A DNA stretch of 64,000 nt from Acidimicrobiales bacterium. GTDB taxonomy: Bacteria; Actinomycetota; Acidimicrobiia; Acidimicrobiales; Aldehydirespiratoraceae. Shown here piece after piece: positions 26,693 through 35,576 of this stretch. Within the stretch, counting starts at the first letter, position 1. Each line of letters begins with the position of its first letter. Both the position numbers and the translations under genes were made by a program. The stretch spans positions 1 through 64,000 of the forward strand of contig JAJCXZ010000060.1 in NCBI GenBank assembly GCA_029263175.1. Reading direction: 5' to 3'. Below the pieces are notes generated by a model. It was not told the DNA's origin, made no database searches, and was given only the letters and a program-made list of their open reading frames with translations.

Positions 26693-27517
26693 CTACTCCG
26701 GCTTCGTCGCCACGATCGACCACATGAACGGCACCTTGTCGCGTAAATGATCGGGGAAGAACCATTGGTCGCCCACTTGGACACTCTGAGTCGGGAACTG
26801 CGCCCAGTCGCATCCTGGGTGTTCCTCCACCCGGTCGAGGCGAAGGCCGGCACCGATCAGCGCATTGAGCACCTCGGAGACCGGGTGGACAAACTCATTG
26901 GCTCGCGGCGACTCCACTTCGCCGCTACCCAGGTATGACGTCTCATCTTCGATCACGAGGGGCTCGTCTCGGGGCCAGTACCAGTAGAGATTCACGACCT
27001 CGCCGTCGACCTCCTCGTAGGGCCAGGCGGCCGGGTGAATATCGCGGAACACGAGGCGACCGCCAGGGCGGAGCAAGGCGGCAACGTTGGCGGCCCATCG
27101 ATCCATGTCAGGGAACCAGCCGATCGTGCCCACCGAGGTGTAGACCACGTCGAACTCCCGGCCGACGGCTTCTGCCGCGTTGTAGACGTCGCTCAGCACG
27201 AACGTGGCGTTCGCCCCGACATCGGCGGCAAGCGAACGAGCCGCCTCGAGCGCCGGCGCCGAGAAGTCGACACCCACGACCTCAGACGGCCCGAGCCGAG
27301 CCAGAGACACCGTGTCGGTGCCGATGTGGCATTGGAGGTGCACGACCGACAACCCGGTGATGTCGCCGAGCAGTGGCTTGTCGAACGTGACGGTCTCGCT
27401 GACTCGCTGGGGATCCTGGTGATAGCGCTCGATCCGATAGCCGTTGGGGCCGAGGTGAACGGGGACCCGGGAGTCCCAGTTCGCCCGATTCTCTTCGAGG
27501 TGCGGGTCGAGATCCAT
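26693..27517 (-). CDS. class I SAM-dependent methyltransferase
   Basis: A 274-aa protein from ATG 27517, overlapping the stop of the PHP gene as TGATG, with AGGTGAG upstream. Motif I is SVVHLQCHIGTDTVSLARLG, the acidic motif II is VVGVDFSAPALE, and LLRPGGRLVFRDIHP is the post-motif III strand. Family and fold are clear; the acceptor is not. It is translationally coupled to the PHP phosphatase-like gene and followed by the oxidoreductase. Confidence 0.85.
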   Translation of the reverse strand: MDLDPHLEENRANWDSRVPVHLGPNGYRIERYHQDPQRVSETVTFDKPLLGDITGLSVVHLQCHIGTDTVSLARLGPSEVVGVDFSAPALEAARSLAADVGANATFVLSDVYNAAEAVGREFDVVYTSVGTIGWFPDMDRWAANVAALLRPGGRLVFRDIHPAAWPYEEVDGEVVNLYWYWPRDEPLVIEDETSYLGSGEVESPRANEFVHPVSEVLNALIGAGLRLDRVEEHPGCDWAQFPTQSVQVGDQWFFPDHLRDKVPFMWSIVATKPE

Positions 27518-28383
27518 CAGATGCTCACCTTTCGAGCCACACGACGATCGAAACTGGTCAGCTCGGTGACGCCACGGCAGTCGAGCTCGGCAGCGAGCCG
27601 GTCGTATCCCCACCCGAGATGCTCGAGGGTGTGGGCGTCCGATGCCGTGGTGAGCGGCACTCCGGCGGCCACCAGGCGATCGAGCAGAGTCGGCGACGGG
27701 TAGAACTCCTCGCAGGGCTTTCGCCATCCGGCCGACGAGACCTCGACGGCAAGACCTGACGCCGCGACGATCTCCGCGAGCCGATCCTCGTGGGGGGCAG
27801 CGTCATCGGGGCGATGACCGGCAACCTTCACAACGTCGAGGTGGGCCAGCACATCGACCGTGCCACTCATCGCCAGCTCGTCGATCGCCTCGACATATGC
27901 GCCCCACACGTCATCCACCGCTCGGATCTCCCACTCGTGGGCAAAGGTCGGGTTCCCGTAGTCGTCGAACAACCACGACCCGAGCCAATGCACCGACCCG
28001 AGCCTCACGTCGAATGGATAGTCGTCGAGCACACGGGCCATGGGCTCGATGGCGCCGGGGATCCGATCGACCTCGATGCCGATCAGCAGAGGAAGCCCGC
28101 GATCCTGAGCATCGACGAGCGCCGCGACATAGGCATCGAGGTCGCCGCCTGATTCGGCAACGATCGAGTTGGCCGCTGCCGCCCGCAGCGCCGAGTCACC
28201 GTCGTGCTCCCAGTGAGGAAGCACCTCGTCGATGATCCGACCGAAGCGGTGGCAGTGCTCGGTGATCGCGACCTCGGACACCCCGGCATCCGTGGCGGTC
28301 TCGCAGATACGGGCGAGCTGGTCATAGGTAGGGGTCGGCGTGCCGGTCGCATGGGGCCAGACGTGGGTGTGCATGTCGAGCAT
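27517..28383 (-). CDS. PHP-domain phosphoesterase, histidinol-phosphatase type
   Basis: A 288-aa protein with the polymerase-and-histidinol-phosphatase metal sites in order: DMHTHVW, ITEHCHRF, GIEVD, LGSVHWLG, LAHLDVVK and TASDAHTLE. The trinuclear metal centre is therefore complete. It may be HisK-type histidinol phosphatase, but no other histidine genes are near, so it could hydrolyse another phosphate ester. It is first in the operon and divergent from the isocitrate-lyase-family gene. Confidence 0.8.
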   Translation of the reverse strand: MLDMHTHVWPHATGTPTPTYDQLARICETATDAGVSEVAITEHCHRFGRIIDEVLPHWEHDGDSALRAAAANSIVAESGGDLDAYVAALVDAQDRGLPLLIGIEVDRIPGAIEPMARVLDDYPFDVRLGSVHWLGSWLFDDYGNPTFAHEWEIRAVDDVWGAYVEAIDELAMSGTVDVLAHLDVVKVAGHRPDDAAPHEDRLAEIVAASGLAVEVSSAGWRKPCEEFYPSPTLLDRLVAAGVPLTTASDAHTLEHLGWGYDRLAAELDCRGVTELTSFDRRVARKVSI

Positions 28384-28418
28384 TGGGGGCGATCCTCCGT
28401 CGGGCTAGGTTCGCACAC

Positions 28419-29270
28419 GTGGATGCAGCACAGAAACGCATTGCCCTGGCCAAGCGAATGCGGGCCCGAGAGCTCACGGTTGTCCCCGGAGTCTTCGACA
28501 TGTTGTCCGCACGCCTGGCCGAACAAACAGGGTTCGACGCCCTCTATATGACCGGCTACGGCATCTCCGCCTCGCACCTCGGTGTGCCCGACGCCGGTAT
28601 CGCCACGTACGACGACATGGTCAGCCGTGTGGCGACGATCGCCGGTGGCACCGAACTTCCCCTCATCGCCGATGGCGACACCGGCTTCGGTGGACTGCCG
28701 GAGATCGCCACCACAGTCGCCGGCTACAACGCCGCCGGCGCGTGCGCCATCCAGCTCGAAGACCAGGAATGGCCCAAGAAGTGTGGCCACGCCGAGGGGC
28801 GCACGGTCGTGCCCACCACAGACATGGTCACCAAGATCGAGACCGCTCTCGGGGCACGGGCTGACGATGACTTCCTGATCATCGCCCGCACCGATGCGCG
28901 CTCATCTCTCGGGATCGACGAGGCGATCGCCCGCGGCCAGGCCTACGCCGCCGCTGGGGCCGACATCGTGTTCATCGAATCCCCCGAGAACGAGGATGAG
29001 TTCGCGCGCATCGGCCAAGAAGTCGACGCCCCCCTCGTGGCCAACATGGTCGAAGGCGGATTCTCACCCATCATGTCCGCCGATCGGCTGCGAGAGCTCG
29101 GGTTCACGATCGCTCTCTATCCGACCACCGGCCTGCTCGCCGCCACATCGGTGCTGCGATCGGCCTACGCGCACCTGCGGGCAACAGGTTCAAGCGAAGG
29201 TGTCGAGCTCACGCCGATCAGTGAGATGCACGAGATCATGGGTCTGCACGCCCATCTGGACCAGCAGTGA
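28419..29270 (+). CDS. isocitrate lyase/PEP mutase superfamily enzyme
   Basis: A 283-aa protein. The start taken is GTG 28419 (VDAAQKRIALAKRM); TTG 28383 would overlap the divergent start. Superfamily marks are MTGYGISASHLG, the metal-binding DGDTGFGG, QLEDQEWPKKCGH (the K-K/R-C-G-H catalytic loop) and ARTDARS. The KCGH loop points to C-C lyases (2-methylisocitrate lyase, dimethylmalate lyase, oxaloacetase-like) rather than PEP mutase. It is coupled by a GTGA overlap to the dimethylformamidase-like gene. Confidence 0.82.
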   Translation: MDAAQKRIALAKRMRARELTVVPGVFDMLSARLAEQTGFDALYMTGYGISASHLGVPDAGIATYDDMVSRVATIAGGTELPLIADGDTGFGGLPEIATTVAGYNAAGACAIQLEDQEWPKKCGHAEGRTVVPTTDMVTKIETALGARADDDFLIIARTDARSSLGIDEAIARGQAYAAAGADIVFIESPENEDEFARIGQEVDAPLVANMVEGGFSPIMSADRLRELGFTIALYPTTGLLAATSVLRSAYAHLRATGSSEGVELTPISEMHEIMGLHAHLDQQ

Positions 29271-30823
29271 ACGCCCGACCCACCACCGACGATCAGACGT
29301 TCTGGGACGACATCGAGGGCTACTGCGGTGGCCTGAGCTACGCGCCCGGCGAGGTTGCCGAGCTCCACATCTCCACGCGGGTCGATCGCTACGACATCAC
29401 CATCGAACGCTGGGGCGCCGAGCGCGAGATCGTCTGGACAGCGAGCGATCAAACCGGCGAGTTCCACGCTCCACCGGACGACGCTGACTCGGAGGGCTGC
29501 GGCTGGCCCGTCTCTGTCGAAGCGACCATCGACCCCACGTGGCGCTCCGGCTTCTACCTCGTCACCCTCACCGCCCAGGGAGCCGCGCCTGACCGCGCCA
29601 CCGCCCACGCAGGCTTCGTCGTCCGCGGTGACGCATCCAACTCCGAGCTGCTGGTGCTCGATACCAACACCTGGCACGCCTACAACACATGGGGCGGATG
29701 CAGCCTTTACACGGGCGGCACCAAGGTCTCGCACGCACGGCCCTTCTGCCGCGGGATTCTGAGCCGCCCCGAGGTCGAGCGCGACGACCGCAAGGCCCGG
29801 CCCGTCTACTCCCACGAAGAACCCGACGCCGACGGGGCGATCTTCCAGGCCTACCGGATGGAGCGGGGCTATCCGTCGGCCATCGGATCGGCCGGCTGGT
29901 TCACCCACGGCCGCCGGTTCGTCGAGTGGGCGGAGGCCCGCGGGTACGAGTTCGACTACGCCGTCTCGTCCGATCTCGAAGACGACCCGTCGATCGCCGA
30001 GGGGTACGAGCTCATCGTCAGCGTCGGCCATGACGAGTACTGGTCAGCCGGTCAGCGCAACACCGTCGAACGTCATGTCGAGAACGGCGGCAACTTCGCG
30101 TCCTTCTCGGGCAACACCATGTTCTGGCAGGTTCGCCTCGAACAGGGTCGGCGAGGTCGCAGCATGGTCGGCTTCAAATACGCCGCCCACCGTTCTGACC
30201 CGGTCATCGCGGCCGGCCGCCCGCAGGAGATGAGCGGCATGTGGGGCGACCCGGTCGTCGGTCGCCCGGAGTGGAGCTTCCTCGGCGCCGGTTCGGCGTT
30301 CGGGCTCTACCACCGCTTCGGGCAGGCCACCGCTCGCGGCGTCGGGGGCTTCATCGTCTACCGATCGAGCCACTGGCTCTTCGAGAAGACCGGGCTCGGC
30401 TACGGCGATGTGCTCGGGTCCGACGACGGCGTGGTCGGCTACGAAACCGTCGGCTGTCCGATCACGTTCGACGAATTCCAGCTTCCTGTGCCGGTCGATC
30501 GAGTGGACCTGCCGGAAGCTCTGGAGATCCTCGCGTTCGTGCCGTCGAGCAACCTCGGCGTTGGCGAATATCCGGCTTCGATCGCGGCTCTCAACGACCA
30601 GGGCGATCTCGAGTTCATCGCCGAACGGATCTATGGAAGTACGAGCGACGACAACCTTGCTCGCGCCCGCCACGGCAATGCGGTCGTGGCAACATGTCGG
30701 CCCTTCGGGGCGACAGGCGGCGAGGTCGTCACCATCGGCACCACCGACTGGGTATGGGGACTCGCCGGCGACGCCGCTGTCGGTCAGGTGACCGCCAACG
30801 TGCTCGACCGCTACTCGACATGA
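29267..30823 (+). CDS. N,N-dimethylformamidase large-subunit-like protein
   Basis: A 518-aa protein from GTG 29267, overlapping the previous stop by 4 bp. After an N-terminal beta domain comes a long region typical of the C-terminal domain of the dimethylformamidase beta/large subunit (DTNTWHAYNTWGG, VGHDEYWSAGQRN, GGNFASFSGNTMFWQVR). In known enzymes this subunit holds a mononuclear iron bound by two Tyr and a Glu; I cannot place those residues with certainty. No small subunit gene is adjacent. It may be an amidohydrolase for another amide. Confidence 0.75.
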   Translation: MNARPTTDDQTFWDDIEGYCGGLSYAPGEVAELHISTRVDRYDITIERWGAEREIVWTASDQTGEFHAPPDDADSEGCGWPVSVEATIDPTWRSGFYLVTLTAQGAAPDRATAHAGFVVRGDASNSELLVLDTNTWHAYNTWGGCSLYTGGTKVSHARPFCRGILSRPEVERDDRKARPVYSHEEPDADGAIFQAYRMERGYPSAIGSAGWFTHGRRFVEWAEARGYEFDYAVSSDLEDDPSIAEGYELIVSVGHDEYWSAGQRNTVERHVENGGNFASFSGNTMFWQVRLEQGRRGRSMVGFKYAAHRSDPVIAAGRPQEMSGMWGDPVVGRPEWSFLGAGSAFGLYHRFGQATARGVGGFIVYRSSHWLFEKTGLGYGDVLGSDDGVVGYETVGCPITFDEFQLPVPVDRVDLPEALEILAFVPSSNLGVGEYPASIAALNDQGDLEFIAERIYGSTSDDNLARARHGNAVVATCRPFGATGGEVVTIGTTDWVWGLAGDAAVGQVTANVLDRYST

Positions 30824-31449
30824 TCCACCACGGCCATCGGGTCGAGCTTGGCGCCGTCGGGTGCGGCAATTTCCACGATCGGGTCCTCGACGTTGTCGTA
30901 CTCGAGGCGGAGCGCCTTGCTCATCGTGGCGTGCATGTCGTAGGTGCACGTGATGTAGGTGAACTCGAGGATCTCCTCATCGCTCAGCCCTTCCCGCAAC
31001 GCATCCCACACCTCGTCGGGCACACGGCCACCCTGCAGCACCAAAGCGTCGGTGTAGGCGAGGACGGCTCGCTCGATCGGCGAGAAGCAGTCGGCAACGG
31101 ACCAGGCTCGGATCGCCTCGGCTTTGTCGGGGTCCATGCCGTTCTCTCGGCACGCCTTCATGTGCTGCGAGTAGACGAACTGGCTGCCGCGCACATAGCC
31201 GGCGCGGGTTTGGCCGAGCTCCCGCAGTAGTGGGTCGAGCTTGCGGTTTGGGCTGCGGTAGAAGTTGAAGCCATCGACGATGTGATCGAACATGTCGGGC
31301 ACCGCGGCGGTGACCGTCCACCAGTCCCCCGGCGTGCCGGTCGACGTCCCTGGCTCCTCGACCGGGTTCCGGTCCCCGAACAGCAGCTTGTAGAGCGCCC
31401 GGGCGTGCCCGTGAGCTTCCTCCGGGCCGACTTCTCTCGTGCGCGGCAT
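30811..31449 (-). CDS. carboxymuconolactone decarboxylase-family protein
   Basis: A 212-aa all-helical protein of the CMD/AhpD fold. The conserved middle reads LGQTRAGYVRGSQFVYSQHM, with SPIERAVLAYTDAL later on. There is no CxxC, so peroxidase activity of the AhpD type is unlikely. It is coupled by TGATG overlap to the VOC gene before it and overlaps the dimethylformamidase-like gene by 13 bp at its end. The reaction is unknown. Confidence 0.78.
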   Translation of the reverse strand: MPRTREVGPEEAHGHARALYKLLFGDRNPVEEPGTSTGTPGDWWTVTAAVPDMFDHIVDGFNFYRSPNRKLDPLLRELGQTRAGYVRGSQFVYSQHMKACRENGMDPDKAEAIRAWSVADCFSPIERAVLAYTDALVLQGGRVPDEVWDALREGLSDEEILEFTYITCTYDMHATMSKALRLEYDNVEDPIVEIAAPDGAKLDPMAVVDHVE

Positions 31450-31979
31450 CAGGCCTCGCTCCCGGCTCGATGCATCCTCATGGGTGGCGTTGTTTCGTCG
31501 AGTTCGGGATCCATGACCCGCAGCAACTCCAATGCCTCGGCGGCATCCTCATCGGTGAAGGTCTCGGTCATCACCGCGAACTCCACGGTGATGCCGTCCG
31601 GGTCGGCGATGTAGATCGACTGAACCCAGCCGTGGTCGATCTGGAGGACGTCGTAGCCGAGATCGTTCCAGTGCTGCCGTTTGGCATCGAGGTCCTCGAT
31701 GCTCTCGGCACTGAACGCGATGTGGTTGGTGTAGGCGTCATGCCCGAGGTCGAGGCTGATATTGGTGCGGATGTCTTCGCAGCCCGGCACCTGCGACAGA
31801 TCCCAGAACGCGATGAGTTGATCGAGGTCTGACCCGGTCGAGTAGAAGACGTGGCGAGCGAACCCGCCGTCTTTGGGGACGAGGACGGCCTTGACGAGCT
31901 TGAAACCCATCGCCTCGGTGTAGAAGCGATGGGTGGCCTCCATGTCCTTCACGGCAATGGCGATGTGGCTGTATCCCAT
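31449..31979 (-). CDS. VOC-family (glyoxalase/dioxygenase fold) protein
   Basis: A 176-aa protein. The first beta-alpha-beta module starts MGYSHIAIAVKDMEATHRFY with a metal-ligand His, the second has NHIAFSAESIEDLD, and YIADPDGITVEFAVM supplies the terminal Glu. Three metal ligands (His, His, Glu) fit a vicinal oxygen chelate enzyme such as an extradiol dioxygenase or lyase. It is the first gene of a coupled pair with the CMD-family protein, which suggests breakdown of an organic compound. Confidence 0.82.
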   Translation of the reverse strand: MGYSHIAIAVKDMEATHRFYTEAMGFKLVKAVLVPKDGGFARHVFYSTGSDLDQLIAFWDLSQVPGCEDIRTNISLDLGHDAYTNHIAFSAESIEDLDAKRQHWNDLGYDVLQIDHGWVQSIYIADPDGITVEFAVMTETFTDEDAAEALELLRVMDPELDETTPPMRMHRAGSEA

Positions 31980-32116
31980 GTTCGGAAGCTAGTTGAACCA
32001 GGGCGCCCCCACCCTCCTGGCCGTATGTAGTGGATCCACCGACGCGGCCCGACCGTTTCTCGCGTCTCTCCCACCGGATCTCGCCGGGCTCTCCGTCGAC
32101 AAGATCGTCCTGGCGC

Positions 32117-32770
32117 TCAGCCCGTAAGCCAATCCCAGGGCTCTGGAGCATCAAGATTCCACCGGTGGTCATCGTGAGGGCTGGCCTGCGCCGTGACTCC
32201 GAGCGTGGCGGCGTAGGCGTCGATGCCAACCGTTGACCCGCCTTCGCAGGTCCAGTCGATACTGCCGCAGTCCGTGCCGGCCGGCGCGGCGGCAGCGAGG
32301 GCCCCGGTCCAGTAGAGCGCCAGCTCGACGCCATCCGCAGGCGAGCATCCAGCGCCACTGGCATCGGTCACCGGGTCATCGACGACCACGCCGCGAAGCC
32401 GGCCGCCGAGGTCCTCGCCGCTACAAACGAGTTTGGCCGCGAAAGACGCCCCGTTGGAGAAGCCGTGAACCGATGCCGCTGAGCAGCCGACGGTGTCGAT
32501 GGCCGCCGTCACAATCGCTATCGCCTCGGACAGAGCATCCGGCGACGCGTACTCCCACTGGTGATCACCCCATGCCTCACCGTTGCCGGTCGGCGACACA
32601 ATCGCGATTTCCCTGACCAACTCGGTCGAAGCACCGGAGTCGCCCTTGCCGTGGAGGCGCACGATGCAGTCATCGGCGGTGACGGACGCCGCGCTTCGGG
32701 CGGCGTCTGCGTCGCCGGCACAGCTCGCGGCGAGTAGGACTATGGCAACGAGCAGAATGGAGCGGCGCAC
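32117..32770 (-). CDS. lipoprotein with alpha/beta-hydrolase fold
   Basis: A 217-aa protein from GTG 32770. The signal peptide ends AIVLLAASCAGD, so it is lipid-anchored. The mature part has the oxyanion-type motif RLHGKGDSG, the nucleophile elbow HGFSNGASF (G-x-S-x-G) and a late His in SPHDDHRWN, giving a plausible Ser/Asp/His triad. The small size suggests an esterase or depolymerase-like enzyme. Its promoter region is shared with the divergent META lipoprotein at 32870. Confidence 0.72.
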   Translation of the reverse strand: MRRSILLVAIVLLAASCAGDADAARSAASVTADDCIVRLHGKGDSGASTELVREIAIVSPTGNGEAWGDHQWEYASPDALSEAIAIVTAAIDTVGCSAASVHGFSNGASFAAKLVCSGEDLGGRLRGVVVDDPVTDASGAGCSPADGVELALYWTGALAAAAPAGTDCGSIDWTCEGGSTVGIDAYAATLGVTAQASPHDDHRWNLDAPEPWDWLTG

Positions 32771-32869
32771 GACCCCAGTCTGGACCACGCCCACCCGACG
32801 ACGGGCGCGTGCAACCGCATGTCGATTTGAGTCCGGGAACCAGACAGGCGCCAGGCTCGTCCAAGAATC

Positions 32870-33691
32870 ATGCGCAGACTCCCCCTTCTTCTCGTTTCTC
32901 TCCTGGCCGGCCTGGCGCTGGTGGCTGCGGCCTGCGGAGAGGAAACGTCGACCGAGGCTGGCGACACCGGCACTGACGACACCGCCAGCGAGGAGCCCGA
33001 TGGCGTCTCGCTCGACGGCGCCTGGATCCTTGTCCAGTCGTCGGTCGATGGCACGCCGCTGGCGCTGCTCGAGGACTACGCGGTCACGATGAACATCGAG
33101 GGCACCGACCTCGGAGGCCGGGCCGCGTGCAACAGCTATGGCGGCAACCTCGTGTTGACCGATACCGGGTTCAGCTCGGGTGATTTGTTCCAGACGGAGA
33201 TGGGATGCGAGGAGCCGGCGATGTCGCTGGAGTTCGCCTACCTGTCGTCGCTCGCACGGGTTGAGACGTGGACCCGCACCGGCAACAGTGCCGAGCTGAC
33301 CGGTGACGGCGTGTCCCTCACCTTTGAGCTCGTGCCTCCCCCACCAACGGCCGATCTCGTCGACACGGCGTGGGTTCTCGACACAATCATTCAGGGCGAC
33401 GCCGCATCGTCCACGATCGCCGGCGCCGCCGACGCTCGCCTCCTGCTCGATGCCGATGGCTCGCTCACCGGCTCCACGGGCTGCCGCACGTTCATCGGCG
33501 AGTTCGTCGAGACCGGCTCGACGATCACCATCACCAACCTCACCATGGACGGCGACTGCGACGCAGACTTCGTCTGGCAGGACAACGCCGTGGTCTCCGT
33601 GATCGAAGGTGAAGTCACTGTCGCCATCGATGGACCGCACCTCACCTTGATGGCGGCAGGGGGCGAGGGTCTCCGCTATACCGCCGGCTGA
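32870..33691 (+). CDS. lipoprotein with two META/HslJ domains
   Basis: A 273-aa protein with signal peptide ending LALVAAACGEE. Two tandem META-type domains follow an acidic linker: the first starts LDGAWILVQS and has GRAACNSYGGN, the second starts DTAWVLDTI and has GSTGCRTFIGEF. The paired domains and lipid anchor place it on the outer face of the membrane. It is related in layout to the single-domain protein at 23369. The role is unknown, perhaps envelope stress as for E. coli HslJ. Confidence 0.8.
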   Translation: MRRLPLLLVSLLAGLALVAAACGEETSTEAGDTGTDDTASEEPDGVSLDGAWILVQSSVDGTPLALLEDYAVTMNIEGTDLGGRAACNSYGGNLVLTDTGFSSGDLFQTEMGCEEPAMSLEFAYLSSLARVETWTRTGNSAELTGDGVSLTFELVPPPPTADLVDTAWVLDTIIQGDAASSTIAGAADARLLLDADGSLTGSTGCRTFIGEFVETGSTITITNLTMDGDCDADFVWQDNAVVSVIEGEVTVAIDGPHLTLMAAGGEGLRYTAG

Positions 33692-33698
33692 TCGGCCC

Positions 33699-34898
33699 TC
33701 ACCCCAACTCCCCGAAATTGCTGTCCGTTTTCCCCCGTGAAGGTGGACTGGCGGCAGCAATTTCGGTTTGGTAGGCGGCGAGCACGAGGCCGTGGAAGTG
33801 GTGGAGGCCGTGTTCGCTCAGACCACCCCCGTCGGGGTCGGTGACGAGCCGACCCTGGGTGAACGCGGGAGTGCCCATGCCTCGCTGCACGCTCTCGACC
33901 AGACCGATGTCCTCCACCTGCAGGACCTCGTCGAGGTAGTTGATCGATTCGAGTTCGGCATCGTTGGGTTCTGGGGTTTCGAGGAAGAAGTCGTACGTCT
34001 CGCGAGTACGGCCCGCACCGTCGGGGATGACGTTCAGCACGATGATGTTGCCGCGACCGGGGTATCGCATCAGGCAGGTCGTCGGCCACAGCCACCAGAC
34101 CGCGTGGTCTCTCACGGTCGCTTCCGACACGTCGTAGGCCGTGTTGGCGGTCGTGCCGGCCTCGGCCATGTGGCTCGAGTAGATGTCGTGCGTGGTGACT
34201 TCGTACGTGTCCATGTCGACCAACGACACGAAGTCCTTGTGGGCGACATGGCAGTGGTAGCACTCGAGGAAGTTGTCGATGACGTTCTTCCAGTTGCTCT
34301 CGATCGTGTAGTTGAGGCGGTGGGCAAACGTGAGCTGCTCCACGTCAGGTGCCCAGTGGGCGATCTCCGTAGCGAGACCCGACGCCTCCTCCGCGAGCGC
34401 CACCGCACTCGGGTCGAGATTCACGTAGACGAACCCACCGAACTCCTCGACCGGGATCTCGTCGAGGCAGATCTCGCTCTTGTCGAAGTCCGGAAGGTGT
34501 GATGTGTGACGAGCCGCGATGAGTACGCCGCCGAGGTCGTAGGTCCAGGCGTGATACGGGCAGACGATCGAACGGGTGGTGCCATCACCCTCCAGCAACT
34601 CGTGGGCCCGATGCTTGCAGACGTTGTAGAACGCCTTGAGTTCACCGTCGCTCGATCGCACGACCAGGATCGGCATCCCCGCGATGGTCGCAGTGGTGTA
34701 GGCACCGGGCTCACGCACTTTCTCGACATGACAGATCCATCGCCACGTCCGGGCGAATACCGCGCCCATCTCGAGGTCGAACCACTCCGGCTTCACGTAG
34801 GCGTCCGCGTGAAGGGATTGCGAGTTCAGCGGGTCCGGCGATCGGCCCACCGAAACAGCGGACAACTCCGCGAGACCCGGTCGATCGTCCACACCCAT
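33699..34898 (-). CDS. Rieske non-heme iron oxygenase, alpha subunit
   Basis: A 399-aa protein. The Rieske [2Fe-2S] ligands are complete (NVCKHRAHELL and CPYHAWTYDL, C-x-H and C-x2-H). The catalytic iron site shows ENWKNVIDN-like and FLECYHCHVAHK residues, two His being ligands. Size and layout fit ring-hydroxylating or N/O-demethylating oxygenases acting with a separate reductase, which is not encoded next to it. The start ATG 34898 lacks a strong ribosome site. It is divergent from the CO dehydrogenase maturation operon but not obviously part of it. Confidence 0.88.
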   Translation of the reverse strand: MGVDDRPGLAELSAVSVGRSPDPLNSQSLHADAYVKPEWFDLEMGAVFARTWRWICHVEKVREPGAYTTATIAGMPILVVRSSDGELKAFYNVCKHRAHELLEGDGTTRSIVCPYHAWTYDLGGVLIAARHTSHLPDFDKSEICLDEIPVEEFGGFVYVNLDPSAVALAEEASGLATEIAHWAPDVEQLTFAHRLNYTIESNWKNVIDNFLECYHCHVAHKDFVSLVDMDTYEVTTHDIYSSHMAEAGTTANTAYDVSEATVRDHAVWWLWPTTCLMRYPGRGNIIVLNVIPDGAGRTRETYDFFLETPEPNDAELESINYLDEVLQVEDIGLVESVQRGMGTPAFTQGRLVTDPDGGGLSEHGLHHFHGLVLAAYQTEIAAASPPSRGKTDSNFGELG

Positions 34899-34949
34899 GC
34901 GGAGAAGGTAGCGCGGGAGTCTGGCCAGTCGCAGACCTACACTCGGGGG

Positions 34950-35573
34950 ATGAGCGATCTCGTGGGCGTGGTTTTGGGGGCTGGCTCGTCGCGTCGGCTT
35001 GGCCGGCCGAAACAAACGCTGACGTTCGGTGACCAGACGCTGCTGTCTCACGTGATGGGCGATATCGAAGGCACCCAGTCGCTTGCTCGGATCTATCTGG
35101 TGCTTGGCGGCGGCAGTGCCGAGGCCGAGGCGTCTCTTTCGCTCGAGCGAGCACACATCGTTCGTAACGAGACCTACGGCTCGGGCTGTGCGTCATCGCT
35201 GTTGGCCGGCCTTGACGCTGCCGGCGAGTGCGACGCGATCGTGATGCTTCTCGGCGACATGCCGGGCGTCTCCCCCGCCATAGTTGACGAGGTGATGGCC
35301 GAGTGGCGCCGGAATCCCACGTGGGCAGCAGTAACCGACTACCGCGGCGAGCTCGGCCATCCGTTCATCTTCAGCGCCGCCGCGTTCGATGATCTTCGCC
35401 AACTCCACGGCGATAAGGCAGTCTGGAAAATCGTGGACCGTGAGCCGATGACCCGTGTTGCCAGGATTGCCGTCGACGAGGCCCTTCCACGCGACATCGA
35501 CACCTGGGACGACTACCGCGCCGTCTGCGAGAGTTTCGGCTTTGCCGTCATCGAAGATGAACCCGGCGGCTGA
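34950..35573 (+). CDS. MocA/MobA-like molybdopterin nucleotidyltransferase
   Basis: A 207-aa protein. VLGAGSSRRLGRPKQTL is the nucleotide-binding signature of the MobA/MocA family, with the LLGDMPG metal motif and TDYRGELGHPFIF downstream. In MocA proteins this domain adds CMP to molybdopterin to make the cytosine dinucleotide cofactor used by CO dehydrogenase. It is first in the plus-strand operon of the CO dehydrogenase island, three bases ahead of xdhC, which supports that role. GGGG lies just ahead of the ATG. Confidence 0.85.
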   Translation: MSDLVGVVLGAGSSRRLGRPKQTLTFGDQTLLSHVMGDIEGTQSLARIYLVLGGGSAEAEASLSLERAHIVRNETYGSGCASSLLAGLDAAGECDAIVMLLGDMPGVSPAIVDEVMAEWRRNPTWAAVTDYRGELGHPFIFSAAAFDDLRQLHGDKAVWKIVDREPMTRVARIAVDEALPRDIDTWDDYRAVCESFGFAVIEDEPGG

Positions 35574-35576
35574 CGC

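Noticed and set aside
33699-34898. Rieske oxygenase as a member of the CO dehydrogenase system
   Set aside because: It is divergent from the operon and such oxygenases have no known role in CO oxidation; adjacency alone is not enough.
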